DNA of 40,241 bases from Pseudomonadota bacterium. GTDB lineage: Bacteria; Pseudomonadota; Gammaproteobacteria; Burkholderiales; Burkholderiaceae_B. Under the pieces are notes generated by a model. That model had not been told where the DNA came from and made no database searches. It saw nothing but the letters and a program-made list of their open reading frames with translations. Where the stretch lies: assembly GCA_023389155.1 (NCBI GenBank), contig JAEWEV010000004.1, positions 1 to 40,241 on the forward strand. Direction: 5' to 3'. Positions 8,098 through 15,743 of the stretch are shown here, piece after piece. How positions within the stretch are numbered: the first letter of the stretch is position 1; every line of letters begins with the position of its first letter. The position numbers were made by a program, and so were the translations under genes.

Positions 8098-9102
8098 ATG
8101 AAACTCAAGACACTGCCAATGTGCCTGCTGGCTTGTGCTATCGGCATCGGATTCGCTGCCGGCGCACACGCCGAAGACAAAAAATCCATCGTTACGGTGG
8201 TCAAGGTAACCGGTATCAACTGGTTTACGCGCATGGAAGAAGGCGTCAAGCAATTTGCCAAGGACAATCCGGACATCCAGGCCTCGCAAACCGGACCCGG
8301 TCGCGCCGACGCCGCGCAGCAGCTGAAAATCATCCAGGATCTGGTTGCCAAGAACGTCAGCGCGCTGGCCGTGGTCCCCTTTGACCCGCCTACGCTGGAG
8401 CCGATTCTGGCCCGTGCCAAAAGCCGCGGCATTAAGGTGGTTACGCATGAAGCCGACAATCTGAAAAATACCGACTACGATCTGGAAGCCTTCAAGAACG
8501 ATGAATACGGTGCCGACCTGAACGAACGTCTGGCCAAGTGCATGGCAGAAAAAGGGGAATGGGCCGTGCTGGTGGGTTCGCTGGGCAGCCGCTCCCAAGT
8601 GCAATGGGCACAGGGCGGTGTCGACAACGCCAAGGCCAAGTACCCCGACATGAAGCTGGTGACGACCATGCAGGAAACCAATAATGATGGTGAAAAAGCC
8701 TATCAGGTGGCCCAGCAGCTGCTGCGCAAGTATCCCAACCTGGCAGGTTTCCAGGGATCGTCCTCACTTGACGTGATCGGTATCGGCCGTGCCGTCGAAG
8801 AAGCCGGCAAAGCCGGTAAGATCTGCGTATTCGGCACGGGTCTGCCCGGTGAAGCCGGACCTTACATGGAAAAAGACGCCATTACCGGTATTGCATTCTG
8901 GGATCCGAAAGATGCCGGCATCGCCATGAACAACGTGGCAAAAATGCTGCTGGAAGGCAAAACCATTGAAAACGGGACTGATCTTGGTGTGCCTGGCTAC
9001 GAGAAAGTCAGCGTCGAAAAAGGACCGGGCAAAGGCATGATCATTCGTGGCGCCGGCTGGGTCCGCGTTGACAAGGCCAACTACAAGCAATACAACTTCT
9101 AA
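8098..9102 (+). CDS. Periplasmic sugar-binding protein (RbsB/LsrB type)
   Basis: This 334-residue periplasmic binding protein belongs to the importer. The open frame extends upstream, but the ATG at 8098 is preceded at six bases by GGAG and begins a clean signal peptide (MKLK, hydrophobic core, AHA cleavage after residue 25). The mature protein has the two-lobe Peripla_BP_4 pattern, with VVKVTGINWFTRMEEGVKQF at the N-lobe and VVPFDPPTLEPILARAKSRG at the first hinge region. It resembles the LsrB/RhaS branch more than ribose-specific RbsB. The ligand is unknown; 2-deoxyribose or a related sugar is inferred from the neighbouring enzymes. Confidence 0.9.
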   Translation: MKLKTLPMCLLACAIGIGFAAGAHAEDKKSIVTVVKVTGINWFTRMEEGVKQFAKDNPDIQASQTGPGRADAAQQLKIIQDLVAKNVSALAVVPFDPPTLEPILARAKSRGIKVVTHEADNLKNTDYDLEAFKNDEYGADLNERLAKCMAEKGEWAVLVGSLGSRSQVQWAQGGVDNAKAKYPDMKLVTTMQETNNDGEKAYQVAQQLLRKYPNLAGFQGSSSLDVIGIGRAVEEAGKAGKICVFGTGLPGEAGPYMEKDAITGIAFWDPKDAGIAMNNVAKMLLEGKTIENGTDLGVPGYEKVSVEKGPGKGMIIRGAGWVRVDKANYKQYNF

Positions 9103-9122
9103 ACGGTTCCGGCGACCCGCTA

Positions 9123-9148
9123 CGGGCCGCGCCTACGTGGCCGGCCCG
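9123..9148 (+). promoter_or_regulatory. Intercistronic hairpin after the binding-protein gene
   Basis: The arms CGGGCCG (9123-9129) and CGGCCCG (9142-9148) pair over 7 bp. A short inner GCC/GGC stem follows after a one-base bulge, closing on loop TACGT. There is no T-run, so it is unlikely to terminate. In ABC operons a stable hairpin here commonly protects the upstream mRNA so that the binding protein is made in excess over the membrane parts. Confidence 0.55.
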
Positions 9149-9174
9149 CAACGGCAAAATCCGCCAGCAAGATT

Positions 9175-10737
9175 ATGACAACTACGACAAGCACCAACCG
9201 AGACAACGCATCTGCCATGCCCGCCTCTGACCAGAGGGCTTTTCTGTCGATCCGAGGGGTCCACAAGCGCTTTACCGGCGTTCACGCGCTACGTGGAGTC
9301 AGTCTGGATATCCATCCGGGACAGATCTATCATCTGCTGGGAGAAAACGGTTGCGGCAAAAGTACGCTTATCAAAATCATTTCGGGCGCGCAGCCTCCTG
9401 ACGAAGGCGAACTGATCCTGGATGGTGAACCTCTGTCGGAACTGACCGCCCTTGGCTCCCTGGCTGCCGGTATCGAAACGGTCTATCAGGATCTGTCCCT
9501 GATCCCCAACATGAGCGTCATGGACAATGTCTCCCTGACCGTGGAACTGGCCGAACATCAGGGCCGGCTGGCAAGGGTCATCAGTCACAAGGTATTGCAG
9601 GAACGCGCCGTTGGTGCGCTACGCCAGCTGAAACTGCCCGACGATCGTCATTTCCTGCAAACGAAGATTGAAGACCTGCCCTTAGCTACCCGTCAGCTGG
9701 TGGCCATTGCCCGTGCCGTTGCCAGCGATGCGCGCTTCATCATCATGGACGAACCGACTACCTCCCTGACCCAGAAGGAAGTGGACAATCTGATCGGCAT
9801 CGTCAAGGCGCTATGCGCGCGGGGTGTTGCCGTGCTGTTCGTCAGTCACAAGCTGGACGAATGCTACGCCATTGGCGGCAATGTAATTGTGATGCGTGAC
9901 GGACAGGTGATTGCACAAGGCGAGATCAAGCAGTTTACCAAGCATCAGATCAGCGAACTGATGACCGGACGCGTCCTGAGCGACCAGCGCTATCGCCAGA
10001 TCGCACCTCAGAAGGAAGTCATGCTGAGCGTGCGCAACCTGGGACGCAACCAGGATTTCGACGAGATTTCATTTGACCTGCACAAGGGCGAGATTATCGG
10101 CATTACCGGTCTGCTGGACTCGGGCAGGAACGAACTGGCCCGTGCGCTTGCCGGCGTTGCACCGCTGCGGCGCGGTACGCTGTCACTCGACGGCAGGCCC
10201 ATCACCGTAAATAGCCCGGCCCAGGCGACGGCCCATCGTATTGCCTACGTACCGGAAGACCGTCTGGTCGAGGGTCTGTTTCTTACCCGTTCCATCAGTG
10301 ACAACACGATTACTGCCGTGCTTCCCGAGATGTGCGATGCGCTCGGACAGATTCGCAAGGACAAGGCAGCCCGCTTCTCCGAAGAGATGACCGGCAGATT
10401 GAAAATTGCCACGCCCAACGTCCAGAACCCGGTGCAAAGCCTGTCTGGCGGCAACCAGCAGCGCGTACTGATCGGTCGCTGGCTGGCCATCAATCCGCTG
10501 CTGCTGATTCTGCACGGCCCCACCGTCGGCGTGGATGTCGGCTCCAAAGATACGATTTACCAGATTATCCAGTCCCTGACAGAACAGGGCATCAGCATCA
10601 TTATTATCAGTGACGACCTTCCCGAGCTGCTGGCCAACTGCGACCGCATCCTGCTTATGAAAAAAGGCCGTATCAGCGATGAATTCCTGGCCGACGGCCT
10701 TGAGGAAAACACGTTGTACCATGCCCTGCTGTCCTGA
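9175..10737 (+). CDS. Sugar ABC transporter ATPase with two nucleotide-binding domains (RbsA/LsrA type)
   Basis: This 520-residue double ATPase powers the importer. NBD1 has an intact Walker A (GENGCGKST, 56-64) and Walker B (MDEPT, Asp192-Glu193), but its signature is LPLATRQ (168-174) and not LSGGQ-like. NBD2 has a good signature (LSGGNQQ, 423-429), a Walker A replaced by GLLDSGRNE (312-320), as is usual in this family, and a Walker B reading ILHGPT where His447-Gly448 stand in for Asp-Glu. The composite site made from NBD1 Walker motifs and the NBD2 signature is therefore intact and the other is degenerate throughout. The ATG at 9175 has only a weak ribosome site; an in-frame ATG at 9217 is an alternative. 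Confidence 0.92.
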   Translation: MTTTTSTNRDNASAMPASDQRAFLSIRGVHKRFTGVHALRGVSLDIHPGQIYHLLGENGCGKSTLIKIISGAQPPDEGELILDGEPLSELTALGSLAAGIETVYQDLSLIPNMSVMDNVSLTVELAEHQGRLARVISHKVLQERAVGALRQLKLPDDRHFLQTKIEDLPLATRQLVAIARAVASDARFIIMDEPTTSLTQKEVDNLIGIVKALCARGVAVLFVSHKLDECYAIGGNVIVMRDGQVIAQGEIKQFTKHQISELMTGRVLSDQRYRQIAPQKEVMLSVRNLGRNQDFDEISFDLHKGEIIGITGLLDSGRNELARALAGVAPLRRGTLSLDGRPITVNSPAQATAHRIAYVPEDRLVEGLFLTRSISDNTITAVLPEMCDALGQIRKDKAARFSEEMTGRLKIATPNVQNPVQSLSGGNQQRVLIGRWLAINPLLLILHGPTVGVDVGSKDTIYQIIQSLTEQGISIIIISDDLPELLANCDRILLMKKGRISDEFLADGLEENTLYHALLS

Positions 10738-10763
10738 ACCTTATTGATTCCATACTGCCAACC

Positions 10764-11789
10764 ATGACTTCTTCGATCACTGCCAGTCCAGTCCGCCAGG
10801 ACAGCTCCCCTTCCAAGCGAACGCCTTACCTGGTACGGCACCCCGAGTTCTTTACCCTCGGTCTTATTGTGATCCTGTTTGCCGTCGTCGCCGTCATCAA
10901 TCCCATGTTCTTCCAGCCGGGTTCGCTGTTTGACGTGCTTCGCGCTGCCACAAGATCTGCGATCTTCGCCCTGGGGATCCTGGTGGTGCTCGCCTCGGGC
11001 GGGCTGGATGTGTCGTTTACCGCCATTGCGGCCCTGGTCATGTATGGCCTGACCAAACTGGCGCTGATGTTCTATCCCGAAGCGCCTTTTGCCCTGATTC
11101 TTGTTGCTGGCGCCGGGGGCGGGCTGCTGCTGGGACTGATGAACGGCTGGCTTGTGAAAAAGCTGGCGGCGCCCTCCCTGGTGGTAACCATTGGCACGCA
11201 GTTCCTGATCCGCGGATTCCTGCTGGCCTTTATCGGTACCGAGTTCTTCATGAACATACCTCCGTCCATGCTGGCCGTGGGTCAGGCCAATATCGTGAGT
11301 TTCCAGAACAATCAGGGGCTGCAGACGGCATTGCCCTATACAACGCTGGCCATTCCTGTCCTGGCGCTGCTGACGTGGTGGCTGCTGAACAAGACGATGA
11401 TGGGTCGCGCTGTGTACGCTATGGGTGGCAGCCCTGCAATCGCGGAAAGACTGGGCTACAACCTGACACGGGTCTATCTGTTCGTTTTCGGCTACGCCGG
11501 TCTGCTTGCCGGTATCGCAGGCATCATCCACGTGTCCAGTACCCGCATTGCCAACCCCTTCGATATCGTCGGAACAGAGCTGGATGTGATCGCTGCCGTG
11601 ATTCTCGGCGGCGCGCGTATTACGGGTGGCAGTGGTACGGTCACGGGCACCCTGCTGGGCGTGTTGCTGGTAACACTGATCAACAGCGTGCTAATTACGC
11701 TGGGCATTCCCACGACCTGGCAAAAAGTCATTGTGGGCGCCTTTATCCTGATGGCCGGGCTTCTCTTTTCACTGCGCAGCAAGCGCTAG
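10764..11789 (+). CDS. Second sugar ABC transporter permease (RbsC/LsrD family)
   Basis: This is a 341-residue multi-spanning CUT2 permease, distinct from the one at 7014-8015. The family motif appears as ASGGLDVSFTAIAALVMYG (about 73-91). The C-terminal half contains the typical VLGGARITGGSGTVTGTLLG (about 279-298). It ends the plus-strand operon, 26 bases after the ATPase gene, and would form a heterodimer with the first permease. The downstream 95 bp to the convergent deoR-type gene contains a CCGCC/GGCGG stem (11799-11813) without a T-run, so I do not call a terminator. Confidence 0.9.
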   Translation: MTSSITASPVRQDSSPSKRTPYLVRHPEFFTLGLIVILFAVVAVINPMFFQPGSLFDVLRAATRSAIFALGILVVLASGGLDVSFTAIAALVMYGLTKLALMFYPEAPFALILVAGAGGGLLLGLMNGWLVKKLAAPSLVVTIGTQFLIRGFLLAFIGTEFFMNIPPSMLAVGQANIVSFQNNQGLQTALPYTTLAIPVLALLTWWLLNKTMMGRAVYAMGGSPAIAERLGYNLTRVYLFVFGYAGLLAGIAGIIHVSSTRIANPFDIVGTELDVIAAVILGGARITGGSGTVTGTLLGVLLVTLINSVLITLGIPTTWQKVIVGAFILMAGLLFSLRSKR

Positions 11790-11884
11790 TAGGCCAGGCC
11801 GCCAGCCCGGCGGAAACCAGCCGGTCCAGCATCGGGCCAGGCGCGCATTCCTGCAGCCATGCCCTTCTGACCGGACACTTGCCT

Positions 11885-12589
11885 TCAGTCTTTCTCTGTG
11901 AGGATGGCGTCAAATTCGCTGATGCCGGCAAAACGGATGTGTCTGCGCATGCCCAGCTTGCTGGAATCGACGACCAGATACCGACACCTGGCGCGCTGCA
12001 TGGCGCGACGCTTGATGTCCTTTTCATGAAGGTTCCAGCAGCTGACTCCGGTCTGCTCATCTACACCACCGGCCGACATGAACGCCGTGTCGAAACTGAT
12101 CTGATCCAGCGCATTGAGCGCCTCCTGTCCCGAAAACGAATCGGAAGAACGCATGTACGTTCCGCCCAGGACGATCAGGCGCAGGGCCGGCTTGTTCTTC
12201 AGAATTTCCGCGGTATTCAGAGAATAGCAGACGACAGTCAGGGGAAAATCGCCGGGAATCAGCTGTGCCAGGTGCAGCAGCGTTGTGCCGCAGTCAATGA
12301 ACACGACCTGATTCGGGTTGATCAGCGCCAGGGCCTTGCGTGAGGCGTTTTTTTTGGCCTGGGCAAAGTGATCCGTTTCCTGCGCCAGTGAATATTCTCC
12401 GGTCCCCTGGAGCGAGCGGGACGACACAATATGGCCGCCCAGGTAGGACAGCGTTCCTTTGTGTCGCGCCAGATCACGGCGTACCGTCATTTCTGACACA
12501 GCCAGCAACGCAGCCGCATCCCGCAGCCGTAACGAGCCTGACTGCTGCAGGGCCTGCTCCAGCTTGTGTAAACGCTCTGCTGGCGTCAT
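11885..12589 (-). CDS. DeoR-family transcriptional repressor
   Basis: This 234-residue regulator has an N-terminal DeoR winged helix-turn-helix (about 5-57; recognition region LAVSEMTVRRDL) and a C-terminal DeoRC sugar-phosphate sensor domain (about 75-230; VVFIDCGTTLLHLAQ, ending in TEKD). The frame is open further upstream, but the ATG at 12589 has AAGGA just before it and begins at the domain boundary (MTPAERLHKLEQAL). It faces the sugar operon convergently. E. coli DeoR is about 252 residues and responds to deoxyribose-5-phosphate. Two near-perfect deo operators lie at 2100-2135, so this is very probably their repressor. It may be read through from the ketimine reductase gene 77 bases upstream, although two GC-rich stems (12627-12641 and 12652-12664) intervene. 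Confidence 0.87.
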   Translation of the reverse strand: MTPAERLHKLEQALQQSGSLRLRDAAALLAVSEMTVRRDLARHKGTLSYLGGHIVSSRSLQGTGEYSLAQETDHFAQAKKNASRKALALINPNQVVFIDCGTTLLHLAQLIPGDFPLTVVCYSLNTAEILKNKPALRLIVLGGTYMRSSDSFSGQEALNALDQISFDTAFMSAGGVDEQTGVSCWNLHEKDIKRRAMQRARCRYLVVDSSKLGMRRHIRFAGISEFDAILTEKD

Positions 12590-12666
12590 TTTCCTTCTTC
12601 CTGCCTGTAGATTTGCAATATGTTGACCGCCTCGGGGGCGGGGATGCTGGACGGGCTGCGCCCGGT

Positions 12667-13599
12667 CTACAACCCTGCTGCTGCCCGGGCGCAGCGTGCG
12701 GCAGCCAGATCCCAGGCCGCACAACCCACCGTTTTGAACATGATCGGGCGGCTGTAATCTACCGTGCCTTCAATTGCCTGAGCCAGCGTGGTCACGTCAC
12801 CCCAGTCTTTTTTCGCCTGGATATAGTCGCCGGCCTCGTGGCGCGCACCGACCGCGTCATCCACATAACATACACTGTTCATTACCGTTTCGGGGGCAAT
12901 TTCCACCATATGTGAACGGAATGCTCCCACACCGACAATCAGCCGTCCGGCAACCGGCGGCGCATGATATACCGGTTCAACCGCGGTCGTCAGCGTGATA
13001 ACTGCATCGAACTGTTCCGGCAGCTGATTCAGATCCGCCGCCTGCAGGCGTATCCTGTTATCCGCATTGCGCTGGCAGAAGGCTTCTGCCTTGGCCCGTG
13101 ATTCCGTTCTTGCTGCAATATGTACCGTGGCGCCAGGATACAGCTCGGCAATAGCCTGTACGTGGCCCTCGGCCTGCGTCCCGGCTCCGATAATCACGAT
13201 ATTGCGCGGATCGTCCTGCAGAAAAAGCTGCAGACCCGCCATGGAAAGCGCCGCGGTACGTCTGGCGGTAACGGTGGGCCCGTCCAGCACAAACAGCGGT
13301 ACCCCGGTGGCGCTATCGAGCACCGATACCATACCCTGAATGGTAGGACGCCCTTGTGACGGATTATCCGGCAGCAGCGTGATCAGTTTGTGCGCACAGA
13401 TGTCCTGTGCCGTGCAGGGCATGGACAGCAGCACGCCTTCCCTGCTGTCCGGCACTTTCAGTACCTGTCGATCCGGGCTTTCAATTTTCCCCTGCGCATA
13501 TTCAACGGCTGCATCCAGTATATGCTGACGCAGCGGGCCGAAAGCGATCAGCTCGCGTGTTTCCTGCGCATTGAAAATCCGTACTGCGGTACTACTCAT
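12667..13599 (-). CDS. Ornithine cyclodeaminase/mu-crystallin family reductase, probable P2C/Pyr2C ketimine reductase
   Basis: This 310-residue NAD(P)-binding enzyme has its Rossmann motif at 134-150 (IVIIGAGTQAEGHVQAI), a conserved Lys71 and the family segment DGPTVTARRTAALS (106-119). The ATG at 13599 is preceded by AGGAG at six bases. The gene overlaps the end of the upstream regulator by 8 bases. Members of this family close to this sequence reduce delta1-pyrroline-2-carboxylate and delta1-piperideine-2-carboxylate to proline and pipecolate; true ornithine cyclodeaminases are longer (about 350). The surrounding amino-acid importer, FAD oxidase and aminoadipate-semialdehyde dehydrogenase favour piperideine-2-carboxylate to L-pipecolate. 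The exact substrate is inferred. Confidence 0.8.
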   Translation of the reverse strand: MSSTAVRIFNAQETRELIAFGPLRQHILDAAVEYAQGKIESPDRQVLKVPDSREGVLLSMPCTAQDICAHKLITLLPDNPSQGRPTIQGMVSVLDSATGVPLFVLDGPTVTARRTAALSMAGLQLFLQDDPRNIVIIGAGTQAEGHVQAIAELYPGATVHIAARTESRAKAEAFCQRNADNRIRLQAADLNQLPEQFDAVITLTTAVEPVYHAPPVAGRLIVGVGAFRSHMVEIAPETVMNSVCYVDDAVGARHEAGDYIQAKKDWGDVTTLAQAIEGTVDYSRPIMFKTVGCAAWDLAAARCARAAAGL

Positions 13600-14191
13600 T
13601 CGTTTCTCCTGTGTCCTGCTCGGGCAGTTGCGTTGCCATCCAGAGCACCTGTGCATCTTCCTTGCTGATACTGATGCAGCGATGGCCCATGCGGCTGTCG
13701 ATATAAAAGCTGTCCCCCGGCCCCAGCGTGGCCTCGGAATAATATTCCGTATGCAGCTCGATTTCGCCGCTGATGACGTAGACAAACTCCTCACCCTCAT
13801 GACGATTCCAGTCAGCGAAGGCTGACAGGTCTCTTGCGGTAATGCGTGTCAGAAACGGCATCATGCGTTTGTGCGAAAGCTGCGAGCACAGCAACAAGTG
13901 TTCATAATACCGCGTCTTGTGTAGTTTTCCCTGTCCGGCACGGTCTACCACGCAACGTCCGGCGCCCATCGGCTCGCGCGCCGGCGTGAACAGTTCGGAC
14001 ACATCCAGGGACAGGCCGATGGCCAGCTTCTGCAACACGTCATAGGTGGGCGACATCAGCCCGTTTTCAATTTTGGACAGCGTCGAGGCGGCGATACCGC
14101 AAGCCCGGCCCGCCTGCTCCAGTGTCAGGTCATGTTCCTGGCGCACAGCGCGCAGACGCTGCATCAGCGGCGTTTCCTCGCGCGTAGACAA
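13592..14191 (-). CDS. XRE-family regulator with C-terminal cupin domain
   Basis: This 199-residue protein has an N-terminal XRE helix-turn-helix at about 11-66 (LEQAGRACGIAASTLSKIENG) and a C-terminal cupin at about 110-185 (HEGEEFVYVISGEIELH, LGPGDSFYIDSRMGHR). The start is TTG at 14191, one base after the livF stop, with GGAAG at a good distance; the next in-frame ATG would trim nine residues. Regulators of this design sense small metabolites and control amino-acid or polyamine catabolism. Being embedded between livF and the ketimine reductase, it most likely regulates this operon and perhaps the aminoadipate genes. No binding site could be assigned. Confidence 0.88.
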   Translation of the reverse strand: MSTREETPLMQRLRAVRQEHDLTLEQAGRACGIAASTLSKIENGLMSPTYDVLQKLAIGLSLDVSELFTPAREPMGAGRCVVDRAGQGKLHKTRYYEHLLLCSQLSHKRMMPFLTRITARDLSAFADWNRHEGEEFVYVISGEIELHTEYYSEATLGPGDSFYIDSRMGHRCISISKEDAQVLWMATQLPEQDTGETNE

Positions 14192-14192
14192 G

Positions 14193-14912
14193 TTAATGAC
14201 TTCCCAGATAGGCGTCGCGGACCTCAGGATTGGCCAGCAATTCGGCCCCGCTGCCTGTCATCCTGATTTCTCCGGTCACCATCACATAGGCGCGATCGGC
14301 CAGCTTTAGCGCGTGATTGGCATTCTGTTCCACCAGAAAAATGGTTTTCCCGCTTTTGCCCAGCTCTTTGAGAACCGAGAAAATCTGCCGCACGACCAGG
14401 GGCGCCAGACCCAGACTGGGCTCGTCCAGCAGAATCATATCGGGCCGGCTCATCAGGGCACGGGCGATGGCCAGCATCTGCTGCTCGCCCCCCGACAGGG
14501 TGCCGGCACGCTGGTTACGACGCTCCTTGAGGCGCGGAAACAGTTCGAACATATGCTGCCGGTCTTCCTCCATGTGATCATCACCTATCGGCAATGTCCC
14601 GATCATGATGTTTTCCTCGACCGTCATCTTTGGAAAAATGCGTCGGCCTTCAGGTACCTGGGCAATGCCCTGGCTGGCAATCTTATGCGGCGGCAGCCGC
14701 AGCAGGTTATTACCCTTGTACAGGATCTGGCCTGTACGTGCGCGTGGCGTACCGAAAATCGTCATCAGCAGGGTGCTCTTGCCTGCGCCGTTGGCGCCAA
14801 TCAGCGTAACAATTTCCCCCGGGTTGATGTGCAGCGAGACATTTTTAAGTGCCTGGATCTGCCCATAGTAGGAGCTGACGTCTTTGATTTCAAGAATAGG
14901 GGTGTCTGCCAT
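14193..14912 (-). CDS. livF: Branched-chain-type amino acid ABC transporter ATPase
   Basis: This is a 239-residue LivF-type ATPase. Walker A is GANGAGKST (about 39-47), the signature LSGGEQQ (about 141-147) and Walker B ILLDEP (about 162-167). The C-terminal EVRDAYLGSH is the characteristic LivF ending. GGAGGA lies seven bases before the ATG and inside the end of livG. It pairs with LivG to energise the LivHM channel. In this family the true substrate ranges widely over amino acids, amides and urea, so the name does not fix it. Confidence 0.93.
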   Translation of the reverse strand: MADTPILEIKDVSSYYGQIQALKNVSLHINPGEIVTLIGANGAGKSTLLMTIFGTPRARTGQILYKGNNLLRLPPHKIASQGIAQVPEGRRIFPKMTVEENIMIGTLPIGDDHMEEDRQHMFELFPRLKERRNQRAGTLSGGEQQMLAIARALMSRPDMILLDEPSLGLAPLVVRQIFSVLKELGKSGKTIFLVEQNANHALKLADRAYVMVTGEIRMTGSGAELLANPEVRDAYLGSH

Positions 14913-14915
14913 GGT

Positions 14916-15743
14916 TTAGTCCTCCACCTCGGTACCCAGGTAGGCCGCGATCACCACCTCTGAATTGCGGATGTGCTCCGGTGTGCCTGCATCGATCACC
15001 TTGCCCTGATCCATCACGATAATATGTTCGGAAATATCCATGACCAGACCCATATCGTGCTCGATCAGCAGGACGGTAACGCCGTACTCGTTGCGCAACT
15101 TGCGAATCAGTGCAGACAAATCGCGCGTTTCGCGCGGATTCAGGCCGGCGGCGGGCTCATCCAGGCAGATCAGCACCGGATCGGTACACATGGCGCGCGC
15201 AATTTCCAGACGGCGCTGGCGTCCGTATGACAGTTCGCCCGCAAGCCGGTTGGCATCCTCTGACAGATTCACGGTTTCCAGCCATTCAAAGGCGCGTGCC
15301 AGGCTGGCTTCTTCCTTGTCGGAAAAATCCGGCGTAACAAGCAGGCCCGAGAATAGATTACGGTTCTGCTTGCGATGCTGCGCCACCAGCAGGTTTTCCA
15401 GCACCGTCATATCCTTGAACAGACGGATATTCTGGAAGGTTCGCGCGATGCCGGCGCGCGCCACCAGGTAAGAACCACCCGTCACCTTGCGACGCAGCAG
15501 TTCCCCGACCTCGATCTGGCCTTCGGGCTGCGTCAGGTAAATATGTCCTTCCGACACGGTGTAAAAGCCGGTAATGCAATTGAACACCGTTGTCTTACCT
15601 GCACCATTAGGGCCGATCAGCGCGGTGATGGACCCCTTGCGCACCTCGAAGTTCACGTCATTGTTGGCAATAATACCTCCGAAACGACGGGTCAGGTGCT
15701 GAACCGACAGCAATGCATCCTGTGTCACTTCCTGAACCATCAT
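14916..15743 (-). CDS. livG: Branched-chain-type amino acid ABC transporter ATPase
   Basis: This 275-residue LivG-type ATPase has Walker A GPNGAGKTT (about 39-47), the LivG-specific ARTFQNIRLF Q-loop region (about 96-105), signature LSYGRQRRLEIARA (about 167-180) and Walker B CLDEPAAGLNP. Two ATGs are adjacent at 15743 and 15740. The livM stop overlaps them in an ATGA arrangement, which implies translational coupling. The C-terminal EVVIAAYLG is typical of LivG. Confidence 0.93.
   Translation of the reverse strand: MMVQEVTQDALLSVQHLTRRFGGIIANNDVNFEVRKGSITALIGPNGAGKTTVFNCITGFYTVSEGHIYLTQPEGQIEVGELLRRKVTGGSYLVARAGIARTFQNIRLFKDMTVLENLLVAQHRKQNRNLFSGLLVTPDFSDKEEASLARAFEWLETVNLSEDANRLAGELSYGRQRRLEIARAMCTDPVLICLDEPAAGLNPRETRDLSALIRKLRNEYGVTVLLIEHDMGLVMDISEHIIVMDQGKVIDAGTPEHIRNSEVVIAAYLGTEVED

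Noticed and set aside
453..11789. An AI-2 (lsr) uptake operon
   Set aside because: The kinase-importer-aldolase layout is similar, but the aldolase carries the DERA motif, there is no LsrG or LsrR, and a DeoR repressor with deo operators is present.
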